DNA of 64,000 nucleotides from Bifidobacterium dentium JCM 1195 = DSM 20436 (GCF_001042595.1 NZ_AP012326.1:992001-1056000); one strand, 5' to 3'; numbered from the stretch's first letter, positions 18,211 to 28,973 are shown. The notes: a model not told the origin generated them from the letters alone. Program-made: numbers and translations.

Positions 18211-21200
18211 ATGAGTTCCATTGCCAGCAGCGATATTCAAGAGACCGTGACCGGCCTGCTGAACAGCAGGCCATATTCTCATCGTCAGGATGTCGATGCA
18301 TCCGTCGCCGCGGTGATAACGGTAGAGGAGGATCTGCGCTTCTTTCCGTCCACCTTCACCGCAGTGCTGTCGCAGCGGATGTTGCCAGGCACCATTGTGG
18401 TGGTGGACTGCACCGGCGGAATCATGCAGCCCATGCAGATGTCCTTCGAAATCATTCCCTCCCCGGCAGGACCGATCATCGAAATGCCGGAGGGCAAGAC
18501 CGTCCGCGTGGTGCTGCTTGGCGTCAAGGGCGCGACCTCCTTCTCGAATGCCGTTGTGCGCGGGATCGGCAAGATCGATCTTGATCCATCGGTGCAGGCC
18601 CTGTGGCTGATGCACGACGATTCCAGGCCTGCCGATGAATACTGCCTGGAATCGTTGCTGGATGCCTGGCGCAATACTCCCACGGCATCGCTGCTTGGTG
18701 CCAAACAGCTTGACTGGCAGGGCGAGACGTTGCACGACGTCGGTCTGTATGCCGGTAACCATGATGTCACATCCTTGGTGGTGGATGGCGAACCCGATCA
18801 GGAACAATATGATGGGCGACAGGACGTGTTCGCGGTCGATCTGGCAGGCGCTTTGGTGCCGTTGTCCACATTGCGATCCACCGAAGGCATCAACCCATGG
18901 TTCACCACATATGGGGAATCCATTGATTTCTGCCGACGCATATGTCTGGGCGGCGGTCGTGTGGTGGTGGTTCCCAAGGCCCGGATCGCCCACAGGAGAG
19001 CACGGTTCGAGGGTGTGAGGACCAAGGACGGACAGCCGTTGGATGATGAGGACCGCATCGATCCGTATATGGGCGTGGTCGTATCCGAAACCCGATATTC
19101 CTACACGGATCGGCATCGTTCCTGGTGGCCGTTGTTGTGGCTGTGGTCCATCGTACAGTCGTTGGGACTCGCAATACTGTGTCTGACTCGCAAGCGGCCA
19201 TATGAGGCATGTTGTACGTTGGCGTTGCCGTGGAGGACCTTGTGGCGCCTGCCTTCGGCGTTGCGTGCGCGAGGCGAGGTACGCAGGCAAAGCAAGGTTT
19301 CGATGAAGTCATTGTCCACGTTGCAGGTGACCCGCCAGCAGATCGCACAGTGGCGTGACCGTCGCCAGGCATTCCTTGATCAGCGCAATGTCGTGGTACT
19401 CAGTCCTCTTGCCAAGGAGCATCTGCGCAGAAGACTCGTCCGTCGTTGGTCTTTCGCCCTGATCGCTGCGATCATCGCATTCGCATGGATCGCCATACCG
19501 TACTGGAATGTATTGCGCGAAGTATGCTCCGGTGCGGTCATGTATTCCGATACACTGCTGCCCACGTCGGCGAAGTTTTCGCAATTGGTCGAAACGGCGA
19601 CCACATCATGGGCCTATGCCTCCGGTACCGGGATCAGTGCGCCGAGTGCCCCATGGCTGCTGATATTGGTGTGCGTGTCGGTGTTAACCGCGGGCCATGT
19701 CGCGGCGGCCGTCGCAGTGGTGTTCTTCCTGTCCGCCCCATTGTGCGTGATGTCGTTCTGGGCTTTGGCGGGCGTTTTCACCCGATCGGATACGGTACGC
19801 TCCGTGACCGCATTGGCTTGGTTCGCGTTCGCAGTGGCACTGGGCATCTACCGCGACGCCGATGTCGCCATGATGACGGTGATGGTGTTCCTGCCGGCGG
19901 CATTCGCCTTCTCATTCCGCGCGGTGGGTATGTATCGTACGGAGGAGCCGACGCAACCCCATGCTTCGGTGCAGGCCGCCGCAATCGCCGCACTGTGCTT
20001 CATTCCGGTGGTCGCCGCCGAACCGCAACTGCTCTTGCCGCTGATGGCGTCGTTCCTGCTGTTCCTGATGCTGGTGCGCAGCCACAGGCCGGCATTGTTG
20101 CTGATTCCGTTGCCCGCGGCCTTTGTGTGCGCCCCTACGTTGGTGAATGCGGTGCGTTTCGCTACCGTCGGATCGTGGCGGCAGATTTTCGGCAGCATCA
20201 TGCTTCCGGATTCCGCGCACGATGGCTCTCCTGCGATACTCAACCTGTCCGATGTGCTTTCCCGCGCGTTCGGCATCTCCACGGTGCCGAAGGGCGTTTG
20301 GGGAGCGTTGATGCTGGTGTTGCTGGCCATGCTGGTGTTGCTGGCCGTAGTCTCGTTGTTCCTTCCTTTTGCCCTGCGTGTTTCGCGCATGATGTGGGTG
20401 GTATCGCTCGCCGGATTCGTGACAGCACTGCTCTCCGCAGCGGTGGCGGTAGCGGTTGACGCGGACGGTGTCGTGGCCGGCTCGGTGTTGCCGGGTGTCT
20501 CTTTCATGATGATGGGCGTGCTGGCCTGCGTCTGTCTTGTTGCCGGCGGTGCCGTACAGCGTTTCGTGTCATTACGCGAATCGGCGAGCGGTGCGGTGCA
20601 GATCGAAACGCGGCATCGTGTGCTGCCGACCGTAATCCGCACGGCACGCATCGCCTTGGTATGCCTGCTGCTCGCCTCAGTGGTGGCCTGCATGGGTTTT
20701 GACTGGTTTGAACATGATCGGAACCGGGTGCATACGAGCCGTTCGGGATTGCCTATGGTGGCTGCGGATTACCTTGAGCAACGGTCCGACCATCGTGTGC
20801 TCGCTCTGCGTGCCGACGGCGCCAATCATGTCAGCTACACCGTGATGCGTACACAGTCCGGCGATCTGATCGACAGTTCCCCGGCGCAACGCATCGAAAT
20901 GGTTGCAGGCCGTGTCGACGATGCCAATGCGCGCATCGCCAAGGACAGCGCGCGCCTGCTTTCGAACGCCGATGCCGATGCCATCGCCGATTTGAGCGCG
21001 TTGGGCTTCGGCGGCATCTATGTGGTGCGTGCCGACGACAACGCGTCCCAGAAGGAGTCAGCCGATCAGCTGAGTGCGAACATCGGCGCATCCGACGGCA
21101 CGCAAAGTGTGGTGAGTTCCGAGCAAGGCACCTATTACCGCCTTACCATTCAGGACTCGGCCAAACAGCATGTCAACGGTTCGGGAATCAGAACGGCAAC

Positions 21201-21309
21201 AAGCAGCCCATGGCGTTTCGCATGGCTGTGGTGCATGGGCGTCATTATCGCGTTGTACTGCCTGGTAGCTGCGCCCCGTATCCGTCATCGCAATCAGGAG
21301 GCAGCATGA
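18211..21309 (+). CDS. Large membrane glycosyltransferase, family 2-like
   Basis: 1032-residue polytopic protein. The N-terminal 280 residues look like a GT-A fold family 2 domain (AAVITVEEDLRFFPSTFTAV; acidic metal motif in LWLMHDDSRPADEY). Further on, more than ten hydrophobic helices run from about residue 305 to 850. An extracytoplasmic domain (about 860-1000) follows, and a last helix lies near 1010-1025. The role is probably transfer of sugars to a cell-wall or lipid-linked glycan; donor and acceptor are unknown. The stop overlaps the next ATG (ATGA at 21306), indicating coupled translation with the DUF5719 protein. It starts 32 bp after the WhiB2-like gene. Confidence 0.88.
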   Translation: MSSIASSDIQETVTGLLNSRPYSHRQDVDASVAAVITVEEDLRFFPSTFTAVLSQRMLPGTIVVVDCTGGIMQPMQMSFEIIPSPAGPIIEMPEGKTVRVVLLGVKGATSFSNAVVRGIGKIDLDPSVQALWLMHDDSRPADEYCLESLLDAWRNTPTASLLGAKQLDWQGETLHDVGLYAGNHDVTSLVVDGEPDQEQYDGRQDVFAVDLAGALVPLSTLRSTEGINPWFTTYGESIDFCRRICLGGGRVVVVPKARIAHRRARFEGVRTKDGQPLDDEDRIDPYMGVVVSETRYSYTDRHRSWWPLLWLWSIVQSLGLAILCLTRKRPYEACCTLALPWRTLWRLPSALRARGEVRRQSKVSMKSLSTLQVTRQQIAQWRDRRQAFLDQRNVVVLSPLAKEHLRRRLVRRWSFALIAAIIAFAWIAIPYWNVLREVCSGAVMYSDTLLPTSAKFSQLVETATTSWAYASGTGISAPSAPWLLILVCVSVLTAGHVAAAVAVVFFLSAPLCVMSFWALAGVFTRSDTVRSVTALAWFAFAVALGIYRDADVAMMTVMVFLPAAFAFSFRAVGMYRTEEPTQPHASVQAAAIAALCFIPVVAAEPQLLLPLMASFLLFLMLVRSHRPALLLIPLPAAFVCAPTLVNAVRFATVGSWRQIFGSIMLPDSAHDGSPAILNLSDVLSRAFGISTVPKGVWGALMLVLLAMLVLLAVVSLFLPFALRVSRMMWVVSLAGFVTALLSAAVAVAVDADGVVAGSVLPGVSFMMMGVLACVCLVAGGAVQRFVSLRESASGAVQIETRHRVLPTVIRTARIALVCLLLASVVACMGFDWFEHDRNRVHTSRSGLPMVAADYLEQRSDHRVLALRADGANHVSYTVMRTQSGDLIDSSPAQRIEMVAGRVDDANARIAKDSARLLSNADADAIADLSALGFGGIYVVRADDNASQKESADQLSANIGASDGTQSVVSSEQGTYYRLTIQDSAKQHVNGSGIRTATSSPWRFAWLWCMGVIIALYCLVAAPRIRHRNQEAA

Positions 21310-22841
21310 GCCGTCATTCTCGTACCCGTACAGGTGTGGCCTTGCGGGTGGCGCTCGCAACCGTGTCGACGGTGATCATCATCGCATTGATGGTCGTATC
21401 GCTGGTCTACCGTCCTTCTTGGCTGAATCCTGATTCATCCGCGATCTCACGATCATTGGTGTCCCATACCGTAAGCCCGACGCAGTTGGAGACATATTGC
21501 CCGGCTCGCATGACCATAGCCGATACCGAAGCCTATGGCGACAGCGAATATCAGGCATCCAACGGCAATGTCGCATCCTCCGTGCGATACACGGCGTTCG
21601 GATCAGTGTTCCGTTCGTCGGCGCTTACGTTGGGATCGGAGGACACGTCATCCGCAACGACGTTGAGTAAGCAGGATGCAAACGATGATGACGAAATCTT
21701 CGTGGCTTCCGGCAACGTCGATGACGGCGCCAAACTGCAGGATACCCGTCTGCTGGCTTCCAGCGACGGTACCGGAGCCGTCTCGTCGGTGATGTCGTGG
21801 GCCACCGACGGTGATTTGAAAGGCGTTTCCGCAGCCTCCTGCGTGGCACCTGCACTGGAACAATCGTTCCTGGTGACCGGCACTCAGGCAGGCATGACCC
21901 AGCAGCTGGTGGTGGCGAATCCGTCCGCCAAGGCCACTTCGCTGACGGTTAAGGTGTGGGGTGCGGATGCCTCGGGCGCATTGGCCCTATCCACGGGTTC
22001 CACGCTTACCGTGGCGGCGAATGGTGAGACGGTGATGAATCTTGCGGCCGCAGCTGCCAAGCAGGATGCGCTGTACGTTACGGTGTCCAGCGATGAGACA
22101 CCGGTTGCGGCGATCGTTCGCAGCATCGCCATGGATGGCCTGACGGCCAAGGGCTCTGACTATGCGGTCGCCAACAACACGGCATCGAAGAAGCTGGGAT
22201 TCGGCGCACTGAACGAAGGCGATGCGGTGAAACTGTACCTGTTCGCCCGCCGGAGCGCCGATGTCACGGTTTCTTGGGTGGATGGCAAAGGACTCAAGCA
22301 GGCGCATCGGCAGACCATCGAAGGCGATCGGGCGTCGGTCATCGACCTGGGCGACGTGCCCAAGGGGGTGACGGGCATCATCATCAGCTCCAGCCAACCG
22401 ATTTCCGTCTCCGCGAAGATCGATGACGACGGCAACGACGGGCAATCCGATTTTGCATTGGTGAATGCGGCAAGTCCGTCGCATGTCTCCGCTGTGGCGA
22501 TACCCGATCAGGCTTCGGCGAAACTGGGTGTCATGAATGCTTCCGATCAGGAAGCATCCGCCGTGCTGCGCTGCTATGACGCAGACGGCAAGCGAATCGA
22601 CGAACGCACCATCACCCTGAAGGCGGGGGCGGCCACGATGTTGGATCTTGCGGATGTCGATGGTACCGTGGCGGCCGTGAGCCTGAACGATGACGACGGG
22701 GCCATGGTATGGAACGGACGCATCGGGCAGGAAGACGTGGCAAAAGCCAAGATGGCGGGCCTGTCCATCATCTCGCCCGTCGATTTGAAGGAGACGAAGG
22801 AGCGGATCTGGGCCAACGCCGACATGACCGTCGTACGGTAA
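21306..22841 (+). CDS. DUF5719 family exported protein
   Basis: 511 residues from ATG 21306, with GGAGG at 21297 and a 4-bp overlap with the glycosyltransferase gene. One N-terminal membrane anchor (VALATVSTVIIIALMVVSLV) is followed by an extracytoplasmic domain rich in beta-strand-like Val/Thr/Ala segments with repeated patterns such as TSLTVKVWGADASG. DUF5719 proteins accompany this glycosyltransferase in many actinobacteria and presumably act with it at the cell surface; no catalytic motif is evident. Confidence 0.85.
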   Translation: MSRHSRTRTGVALRVALATVSTVIIIALMVVSLVYRPSWLNPDSSAISRSLVSHTVSPTQLETYCPARMTIADTEAYGDSEYQASNGNVASSVRYTAFGSVFRSSALTLGSEDTSSATTLSKQDANDDDEIFVASGNVDDGAKLQDTRLLASSDGTGAVSSVMSWATDGDLKGVSAASCVAPALEQSFLVTGTQAGMTQQLVVANPSAKATSLTVKVWGADASGALALSTGSTLTVAANGETVMNLAAAAAKQDALYVTVSSDETPVAAIVRSIAMDGLTAKGSDYAVANNTASKKLGFGALNEGDAVKLYLFARRSADVTVSWVDGKGLKQAHRQTIEGDRASVIDLGDVPKGVTGIIISSSQPISVSAKIDDDGNDGQSDFALVNAASPSHVSAVAIPDQASAKLGVMNASDQEASAVLRCYDADGKRIDERTITLKAGAATMLDLADVDGTVAAVSLNDDDGAMVWNGRIGQEDVAKAKMAGLSIISPVDLKETKERIWANADMTVVR

Positions 22842-22845
22842 TGAC

Positions 22846-23286
22846 CTACATACCCCAGTCAGGATCGATTTCTTCGGGACGTCGGCCGTAAAGTTCAGCC
22901 AAACGCGAGACCACTTCGTCACGGATGGCGAACTGCAGATCCATGCGGCTGCGTGCGTGGGACTGCAGCGGCATGCGGTAGAGCACAATGCGAGGCGGTA
23001 TGCCATGATCAGCGGGGAAACACTGCGATCCGAAGTGAGGCACGGCCTCCCAAGGGGCGGGATCGGACGGCGGCACATCCTCGACGGCGAACTGCACGGG
23101 AGCTACCAATTCCGGCCATGCGCCATTAAGACGTCGAATCTGCGCCACCACCATATCGTCGAACATGCCGCTTCTCGTACGATATCGAGGCAGACGCGTA
23201 CCGAACATAGGCGTTCGAATGCCCCTTCCATGACGATTGCGGTACACTGTAGACTCCCAAGGCAGTTGATGCATAGCCTCTACCAT
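22846..23286 (-). CDS. Metallopeptidase-like protein without HExxH (PF06262-related)
   Basis: 146 residues, convergent with the DUF5719 gene. The N-terminal RNRHGRGIRTP and the core FAVEDVPPSD...RIVLYRMP are typical of actinobacterial zincin-like metallopeptidase-family proteins. At the position of the usual HExxH helix the sequence reads RDEVVSRLAELYG, so the zinc ligands are absent and peptidase activity is unlikely. The same loss is known in this actinobacterial subgroup. ATG at 23286 or 23274 could start the gene; neither has a strong ribosome binding site. Confidence 0.75.
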   Translation of the reverse strand: MVEAMHQLPWESTVYRNRHGRGIRTPMFGTRLPRYRTRSGMFDDMVVAQIRRLNGAWPELVAPVQFAVEDVPPSDPAPWEAVPHFGSQCFPADHGIPPRIVLYRMPLQSHARSRMDLQFAIRDEVVSRLAELYGRRPEEIDPDWGM

Positions 23287-23355
23287 AGCAAGGCGGAGGT
23301 CGTGTCGTGCGCTACCATAATGACATTGGTCCAGCGCGGGGAAGGAAGGCATACA

Positions 23356-24171
23356 TTGGCGGTGGTTTCAGTACCGATGTGGAACGACGTGGATGTCGAC
23401 GCCCTGTGTTCCGGTGCCCGTGTGGTGGCCTTCGACCTTGACAATACGCTGGCGCGCTCGAAAAAACCCATGAAGGATGACATGGCCGAGCGATTCTCGC
23501 TCCTCACCACGCTGATTCCCGTGGCCGTGGTCTCAGGCGGGAAATACGCCTTGGTGACCAGTCAGATCACCGACCGCCTGACTGCCGAGGCCAATCGATT
23601 CCATCTGCATCTGATGCCGACCAGTGGTACCCGGTATTATCGCTGGGACGGCGGGGCTTGGGAACAAGTCTTCGCCCGTGACCTCAGTAGCGAGGATCGC
23701 GCCAAGGCCATAGCATCCCTGGAACGCAACGCCAAGGCGCAAGGTGTGTGGTCCGGCACTCCGTGGGGGGAGCGTATCGAGGACCGTGGTAGCCAGATCA
23801 CTTTCTCCGCACTCGGGCAGAATGCACCCGTGGAGGCGAAGGAGGCATGGGACCCCACCAATGAGAAGAAGAATCGCCTTGCGCAGGCGGTCGCTACCGA
23901 TCTGCCGCATTTGGCGGTACGTTCAGGAGGCTCTACCAGCGTCGATATCTCCGCGCGCGGCATCGACAAATCATTCGCGGTGCAAGAATTGGCGCGGATT
24001 CTCGGCATAGACGTGCATCAGATCATCTTCGTGGGAGACCGCATGGATCCCGATGGCAACGATTATCCGGCCGCAGTGGCGGGTACGCGTGCCGTACGCG
24101 TCACCGGGCCCGCCGACACCGTGATGCTGTGTGACGACATCATCGAATCCCTGCGTGGGCAAGCCGGGTGA
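23356..24171 (+). CDS. HAD-superfamily hydrolase (class IIB)
   Basis: Phosphatase of the HAD superfamily, 271 residues. Motif I is FDLDNTLARSKK, motif II VAVVSGGK, and motif IV GDRMDPDGNDYPA. The cap type resembles Cof/phosphomannomutase-like class IIB enzymes acting on sugar phosphates; the substrate is unknown. TTG at 23356 is chosen because AGGAAGG lies at 23343-23349; GTG 23362 and ATG 23377 are alternatives. Longer upstream frames would antisense-overlap the metallopeptidase-like gene. It is followed 4 bp later by comF. Confidence 0.85.
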   Translation: MAVVSVPMWNDVDVDALCSGARVVAFDLDNTLARSKKPMKDDMAERFSLLTTLIPVAVVSGGKYALVTSQITDRLTAEANRFHLHLMPTSGTRYYRWDGGAWEQVFARDLSSEDRAKAIASLERNAKAQGVWSGTPWGERIEDRGSQITFSALGQNAPVEAKEAWDPTNEKKNRLAQAVATDLPHLAVRSGGSTSVDISARGIDKSFAVQELARILGIDVHQIIFVGDRMDPDGNDYPAAVAGTRAVRVTGPADTVMLCDDIIESLRGQAG

Positions 24172-24175
24172 TCGC

Positions 24176-24913
24176 ATGGGGGAGGCGGCGCGCATGGCGG
24201 CGATGATCGCCGACCTGATGTTCCCCAGAGGTTGCGCAGGATGTGACTGCCCGGATGCCGTGTTATGCGTGGAATGCCGGAAACTGTTCCACCAACATGT
24301 GGAGCGATCCTTGCCAGGCGTTGTGATGGATCGCTGGTTTGCCTGCGGTTGGTATCGCGGTTCCGTACGTCGCGCGATTCTGTCGTGGAAGGACCATGGT
24401 GATGAGGAATGTGACGGGCCGCTATGCGAGATGCTGCACGACCTCGCGCGATCCTGTGGGCTGATTGATCTGCTTCGTGGCGGAGTGCCATACGATGGCC
24501 CCATTCTGATTATTCCGGCGCCATCATCCCGACATTCTGTACGTCAACGTGGACGCAGACATATGATGCAGCTCGCCAAACGTCTGGCCCGCGACGTTCG
24601 GAGGACAGGCCTTTCGGCAAAGGCTTGCAACGCATTGGAAAGCAGAGGGGTAACACGCAGGTCGGTGCAGATGCAAGGCGTCGTTCAGCGTTCCCGGCGA
24701 TTGAAGGGCCATGTTACCGTCCGATCGGGAATCGATGTACGTGGCGTGCCCGTTGTGTTGATTGACGACATCATCACATCCGGTACCACGATGCGTCGCT
24801 GCGTCGAGGTTTTGCAACAGGCCGGCGCGACCGTGGTCACCGTGCTGGCGTTGGCTTACACGCCGCCCTGCGGATCGACGCAGGAAAACGATCACTCGTC
24901 ATCGGCGGTGTGA
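24176..24913 (+). CDS. comF: ComF family phosphoribosyltransferase-like protein
   Basis: 245 residues. An N-terminal four-cysteine zinc ribbon (CAGCDC...LCVEC) and a C-terminal type I phosphoribosyltransferase domain with the PRPP loop VVLIDDIITSGTTM define ComF, which is required for DNA uptake in competent bacteria. In non-competent actinobacteria its role is unclear. The ATG at 24176 lies 4 bp after the HAD gene, suggesting one transcript. The last 22 bp overlap convergently with the histidine kinase gene. Confidence 0.9.
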   Translation: MGEAARMAAMIADLMFPRGCAGCDCPDAVLCVECRKLFHQHVERSLPGVVMDRWFACGWYRGSVRRAILSWKDHGDEECDGPLCEMLHDLARSCGLIDLLRGGVPYDGPILIIPAPSSRHSVRQRGRRHMMQLAKRLARDVRRTGLSAKACNALESRGVTRRSVQMQGVVQRSRRLKGHVTVRSGIDVRGVPVVLIDDIITSGTTMRRCVEVLQQAGATVVTVLALAYTPPCGSTQENDHSSSAV

Positions 24914-25968
24914 TATTTCGGCAGGGTGATTTCAAAATCGGCGCCACGTTGGTCATCGACCACGCGTACGGTACCGCCATGCAGCTGTGCCGCCCATCGG
25001 GCGATCGACAGTCCCAGTCCGGTGCCGCCCGATTCGGTGCCGGGACCGGTTTTGCCTTTGACGAAGCGGCGGAAGATGTCGGATCGTGCCTCTTGCGGAA
25101 TCTGCGAGCCAAAATTGACCACATTGGTCACGATGGTACCGAAATCCTTGTTCTCATGCGCCTCGATGAGCACCGTGGTGTCATCGGCGGAATGCTTGAG
25201 CGCATTGGCGATGATGTTGGTGAACAGCTGGCGCAGGCGATCCTGGTCACCCTCCATCTCGATGTTGGCGGGTATGTGCATTTCGATGTCATGCGCATGG
25301 CCGGCATCCGCTATCTCCAACGGTTCCACGGTTTCGTCAATGAAATCACGGAAATTGAACTTTTCGATCTGGAGACTGGCCGCGCCGGCCTCCATGCGCG
25401 ACAGATCCAGCAGAAACGCGATGAGGTCGGACAGGCGGTGCGTCTGATTCAGGATGCTTTCCAGATTGGCCGGCGTAGGCTCGACCACGCCGTCGGCCAT
25501 GTTTTCGACCATGGCCTGCAACGCCGAGACCGGAGTGCGCAATTCATGGCTGACGTTCGCTACCATATCTCGGCGCATCTGGTCGGCATGCTGCAGTTCC
25601 TCGGCCATCTCGTTGAAGGAGATGGCCAACTGGCCGACTTCGTCGCGGCTGTTCGAATCGACATGCACGCGCACGGTGTAATCGCCATCGGCCATGGCCT
25701 CGGCGGCGTCTCGCATCTGACGCAACGGAGAGGTAAGCCCCCGGGAGAAGAAATAGGTGATGCCCAAAGCCACGGCAAGCGTAATCGGCATGGCGATCCA
25801 TACGCTTAGGCCTACTTTAAGCAGGAACCAGGCCATGATGAACGCGATGGCCGTAGCGATGACGATCAACACGCTCAGTTCGATTTTCAACGAGGACAGC
25901 AAACCAATGGGGCGTTCGGTCTCCAATGGATTGACCGAACGCCCCTTATTCGAATCGGAAGTACGCAT
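24892..25968 (-). CDS. Sensor histidine kinase (two-component system)
   Basis: Membrane sensor kinase with 358 residues. Two hydrophobic helices (about 23-45 and 48-70) with almost no external loop are followed by a HAMP domain (SRGLTSPLRQMRDAAEAMADGD), the HisKA motif VSHELRTPVSALQAM, the N box, and the ATP-lid GTGLGLSIARWAAQLHGG. The missing sensor loop means it must sense in the membrane or through another protein. It starts 11 bp after its response regulator and is surely co-transcribed with it. The overall type resembles PhoR/SenX3-like kinases; the stimulus is unknown. Confidence 0.93.
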   Translation of the reverse strand: MRTSDSNKGRSVNPLETERPIGLLSSLKIELSVLIVIATAIAFIMAWFLLKVGLSVWIAMPITLAVALGITYFFSRGLTSPLRQMRDAAEAMADGDYTVRVHVDSNSRDEVGQLAISFNEMAEELQHADQMRRDMVANVSHELRTPVSALQAMVENMADGVVEPTPANLESILNQTHRLSDLIAFLLDLSRMEAGAASLQIEKFNFRDFIDETVEPLEIADAGHAHDIEMHIPANIEMEGDQDRLRQLFTNIIANALKHSADDTTVLIEAHENKDFGTIVTNVVNFGSQIPQEARSDIFRRFVKGKTGPGTESGGTGLGLSIARWAAQLHGGTVRVVDDQRGADFEITLPKYHTADDE

Positions 25969-25979
25969 ATTACCGCATA

Positions 25980-26702
25980 CTACTGCTCCGGTGGCTCGAA
26001 TGCATAGCCGACGCCATGTACGGTGCGAATGGTCTGCGAACCCAGCTTGTGGCGCAATGCCTTGACATGCGAGTCCACGGTGCGGGTGCCGGAGGCATCC
26101 ACCCAGTCCCACACTTCTTCGAGCAGCTTCTCACGGGTGAGCACGGACTTGGGCTTGCGGGCCAGCGTGGCCAACAGGTCGAATTCCGTGGGAGTCAGAT
26201 GCACCTGCTCGCCATTGACGGTGACGATGCGTTGCGCCGGATCGATGACCAGCGAACCGAAATCGAGGATCTTCTCGTTTTCGGAGTTCTTCGCGATGAC
26301 CTTGGCACGGTCTACGCGGCGAAGCAACGCCTTGCAGCGTGCGATGAGCTCGCGCATGGAGAACGGCTTGGTCATGTAGTCATCGGCTCCGGCACCGAGA
26401 CCGATGACCTTATCGGCCTCGTCGTCCCGCGCCGTCAGGATCAGCACGGGAACCGGACGTTCCGCCACGATGCGCTTGGTCGCTTCAAGACCGTCCATCA
26501 CCGGCAACATGATGTCCATGATCACCAGATCGGGACGTAGCTGCGTGGCAGCCTGTACGGCGCTCGCGCCGTCGGAGGCCACGCGGGCCGTCCATCCTTC
26601 CGCGGTAATGCGCTGCGCGATGGCAGTGGCCAACGTTGGTTCATCCTCGACCACCAAAACGGTACGTGGGGTGGCCGAAGGTCGTGCTGATGTGTTGAGC
26701 AT
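25980..26702 (-). CDS. OmpR-family response regulator
   Basis: 240 residues. The receiver domain has an acidic pocket (VVEDEPTLA), a phospho-acceptor aspartate in LVIMDIMLPVMDG, and LILTARDD; the winged-helix DNA-binding domain carries PTEFDLLATLARKPKSVLTR and DSHVKALRHKLG. It acts with the kinase encoded just downstream. It lies 15 bp after glgB ends on the same strand, so glgB, regulator and kinase might share a transcript, although they are probably functionally separate. Confidence 0.95.
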   Translation of the reverse strand: MLNTSARPSATPRTVLVVEDEPTLATAIAQRITAEGWTARVASDGASAVQAATQLRPDLVIMDIMLPVMDGLEATKRIVAERPVPVLILTARDDEADKVIGLGAGADDYMTKPFSMRELIARCKALLRRVDRAKVIAKNSENEKILDFGSLVIDPAQRIVTVNGEQVHLTPTEFDLLATLARKPKSVLTREKLLEEVWDWVDASGTRTVDSHVKALRHKLGSQTIRTVHGVGYAFEPPEQ

Positions 26703-26717
26703 AGCGATCCGCCTTTC

Positions 26718-28973
26718 TCAGAGTTCTGGCTTCAAGAATACTGCGCCCAAAGCCGGAACGGTGATGGTTGCGGACCAATCGCGCGAATGGTATTCGCCTT
26801 CGACCGCTTCGAACGTGCCGTTATGGATGTCGGATCCGCCGTAAATCTTGTCGTCGGTGGTCAGCACCTCGGTCCACTTGCCACCCTTGGTGAGCGGCAC
26901 CTGGTAATCCTGCCAGGCTTCGCCGGAGAAGTTCACGACGACGACCATCTGCTCGCCATCCTTGCCGATTCGCACAAAGCTTAACGTATTGTGGTCGGCA
27001 TCATCGCTGGTGAGCCACTGGAAGCCGGCCGGTTCGAAATCCTGGCTCCACAGTGCAGGCGATTCCTTATAGAGCGCATTGAGATCGGCGACGAGCTTCT
27101 TCACGCCGCGATGATCGGGCCAATTGAGCGCATCCCAATCCACGGAGCCGTCATGGTCCCACTCGCCATACTGGGCCACCTCGTTGCCCATGAAGGACAG
27201 GTTCTTGCCCGGATGGGCCCACTGGTAGGCGAACAGGGCGCGTACACCGGCATAACGTTGCCAGTCGTTGCCTGGCATCTTGCCGAATACCGAACCCTTG
27301 CCGTATACGACCTCGTCATGGCTGATGGGCAGCACATAATGCTCGGAATACGCGTAGACCATGGAGAAGGTGATCTCGTTATGATGCCACTTGCGGTTGA
27401 TGGGCTCCTCGTGCAGATATTGCAGGGTGTCATGCATCCAGCCCATATTCCACTTGAGGCCGAAGCCGAGGCCTCCGGCATCGGTCGGTGCGGTGATGCC
27501 GGGGTATGCGGTGGATTCTTCGGCGATCATCATGATGCCGGGATTGTTCTTATATGCGGTGGCGTTGGCTTCCTTGAGGAAATCGATGGCCTCAAGGTTT
27601 TCGCGGCCGCCGTAGATGTTCGGATGCCACTGGCCCGGCTCACGGCTGTAATCGAGGTACAGCATCGACGAGACCGCGTCCACGCGCAGCGCGTCGACAT
27701 GATACTCGTCCAGCCAGAAGCAGGCGTTGGCCACCAGGAAGTTGCGCACTTCGCGGCGCCCGAAATTGAACACGTAGGTGCCCCAGTCCGGGTGCTCGCC
27801 ACGCATCGGGTCCGGATCTTCATACAACGGGGTACCGTCGAAACGGCCCAATGCGAACGCATCCTTCGGGAAGTGGGCCGGAACCCAATCCATGATTACG
27901 CCGATGCCGGCCTCATGGAGTTTGTCGACCAGATATTTGAAGTCGTCCGGGCCGCCGAGTCTGGAGTCGACCGCGTAATAGCCAGTGACCTGATAGCCCC
28001 AGGAGCCGGAGAACGGGTGCTCGGCCAGCGGCATGAACTCCACATGGGTGAAGCCCTCTTCGGCCACGTACGGTACGAGTTTGTCGGCCAACTCGCGGTA
28101 GTTGTGCACATCCTTGCGCCAGCTGCCTGCGTGCACCTCATAGATGCTGACAGGGCCGTTGTGCGGATCGGTGACGGCGCGCTTGGCCATCCACGCCTCA
28201 TCATGCCATTCATGTTCGGAGTCGACCACGACGGAGCCGGTACGCGGCGGAATCTCATGCGAGCGCTCCATCGGGTCGGCCTTCATTGTCCACTCGTTGT
28301 TGGCGTTGAGAATCTCGTACTTGTAGATCTCACCGTCGCCGACACCTGGCACGAACAATTCCCAGACGCCTGAGGAACCCAGCTCGCGCATGGCGTGCGT
28401 ACGGCCGTTCCAACCGTTGAAGTCGCCGACCACGCGTACGGCATGCGCATTCGGAGCCCATACGGTGAATGCGGTGCCGACCACCTGTTCGCCGGGCGTA
28501 CCATCCGCGGAACCCATGGGATCGTCGTAGCGCAGCACATGCGCGCCGAGAGCCTCCCACAACCGTTCGTGACGGCCTTCGCCGAACAGGTACATATCCA
28601 TGTCGCCGATGGTGGGCAGGTAACGGTACGGATCGTCGGACACCACCACGGTACCGTCTTCGTATTCAGTGCGGATGCGGTAGTCCGGCACACCATAGCT
28701 GTCATCGTTCCGAATCGCCTTGACGAGGGCTATGAACACGCCATTGAATTCATGAACCGCCTCGGTCTCGGCGTTCTGCGTGATGATCGTCACGGATTTC
28801 GCCAGCGGACGCAACACGCGGATCGTGACGACATCCTCGTGCTTGTCGGACCCGAGATGCCCGCCGAGCACCTCATGCGGATTGTAAAACGTACCGTTGC
28901 TTACTGCATCCAGGTCGCCCTGAGCAACAGGAACGGCAACGACATCTTCTTTGATCTTGGATTCTGTAGCCAT
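26718..28973 (-). CDS. glgB: 1,4-alpha-glucan branching enzyme
   Basis: Introduces alpha-1,6 branches during glycogen synthesis. It has 751 residues with an N-terminal extension and CBM48 module ([22 protein letters not shown]), then the GH13 barrel with [16 protein letters not shown] (nucleophile aspartate), [11 protein letters not shown] (acid glutamate) and [14 protein letters not shown], and finally a C-terminal all-beta domain. All catalytic residues are present. It is divergent from carD across a 137-bp gap. Confidence 0.97.
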   Translation of the reverse strand: MATESKIKEDVVAVPVAQGDLDAVSNGTFYNPHEVLGGHLGSDKHEDVVTIRVLRPLAKSVTIITQNAETEAVHEFNGVFIALVKAIRNDDSYGVPDYRIRTEYEDGTVVVSDDPYRYLPTIGDMDMYLFGEGRHERLWEALGAHVLRYDDPMGSADGTPGEQVVGTAFTVWAPNAHAVRVVGDFNGWNGRTHAMRELGSSGVWELFVPGVGDGEIYKYEILNANNEWTMKADPMERSHEIPPRTGSVVVDSEHEWHDEAWMAKRAVTDPHNGPVSIYEVHAGSWRKDVHNYRELADKLVPYVAEEGFTHVEFMPLAEHPFSGSWGYQVTGYYAVDSRLGGPDDFKYLVDKLHEAGIGVIMDWVPAHFPKDAFALGRFDGTPLYEDPDPMRGEHPDWGTYVFNFGRREVRNFLVANACFWLDEYHVDALRVDAVSSMLYLDYSREPGQWHPNIYGGRENLEAIDFLKEANATAYKNNPGIMMIAEESTAYPGITAPTDAGGLGFGLKWNMGWMHDTLQYLHEEPINRKWHHNEITFSMVYAYSEHYVLPISHDEVVYGKGSVFGKMPGNDWQRYAGVRALFAYQWAHPGKNLSFMGNEVAQYGEWDHDGSVDWDALNWPDHRGVKKLVADLNALYKESPALWSQDFEPAGFQWLTSDDADHNTLSFVRIGKDGEQMVVVVNFSGEAWQDYQVPLTKGGKWTEVLTTDDKIYGGSDIHNGTFEAVEGEYHSRDWSATITVPALGAVFLKPEL

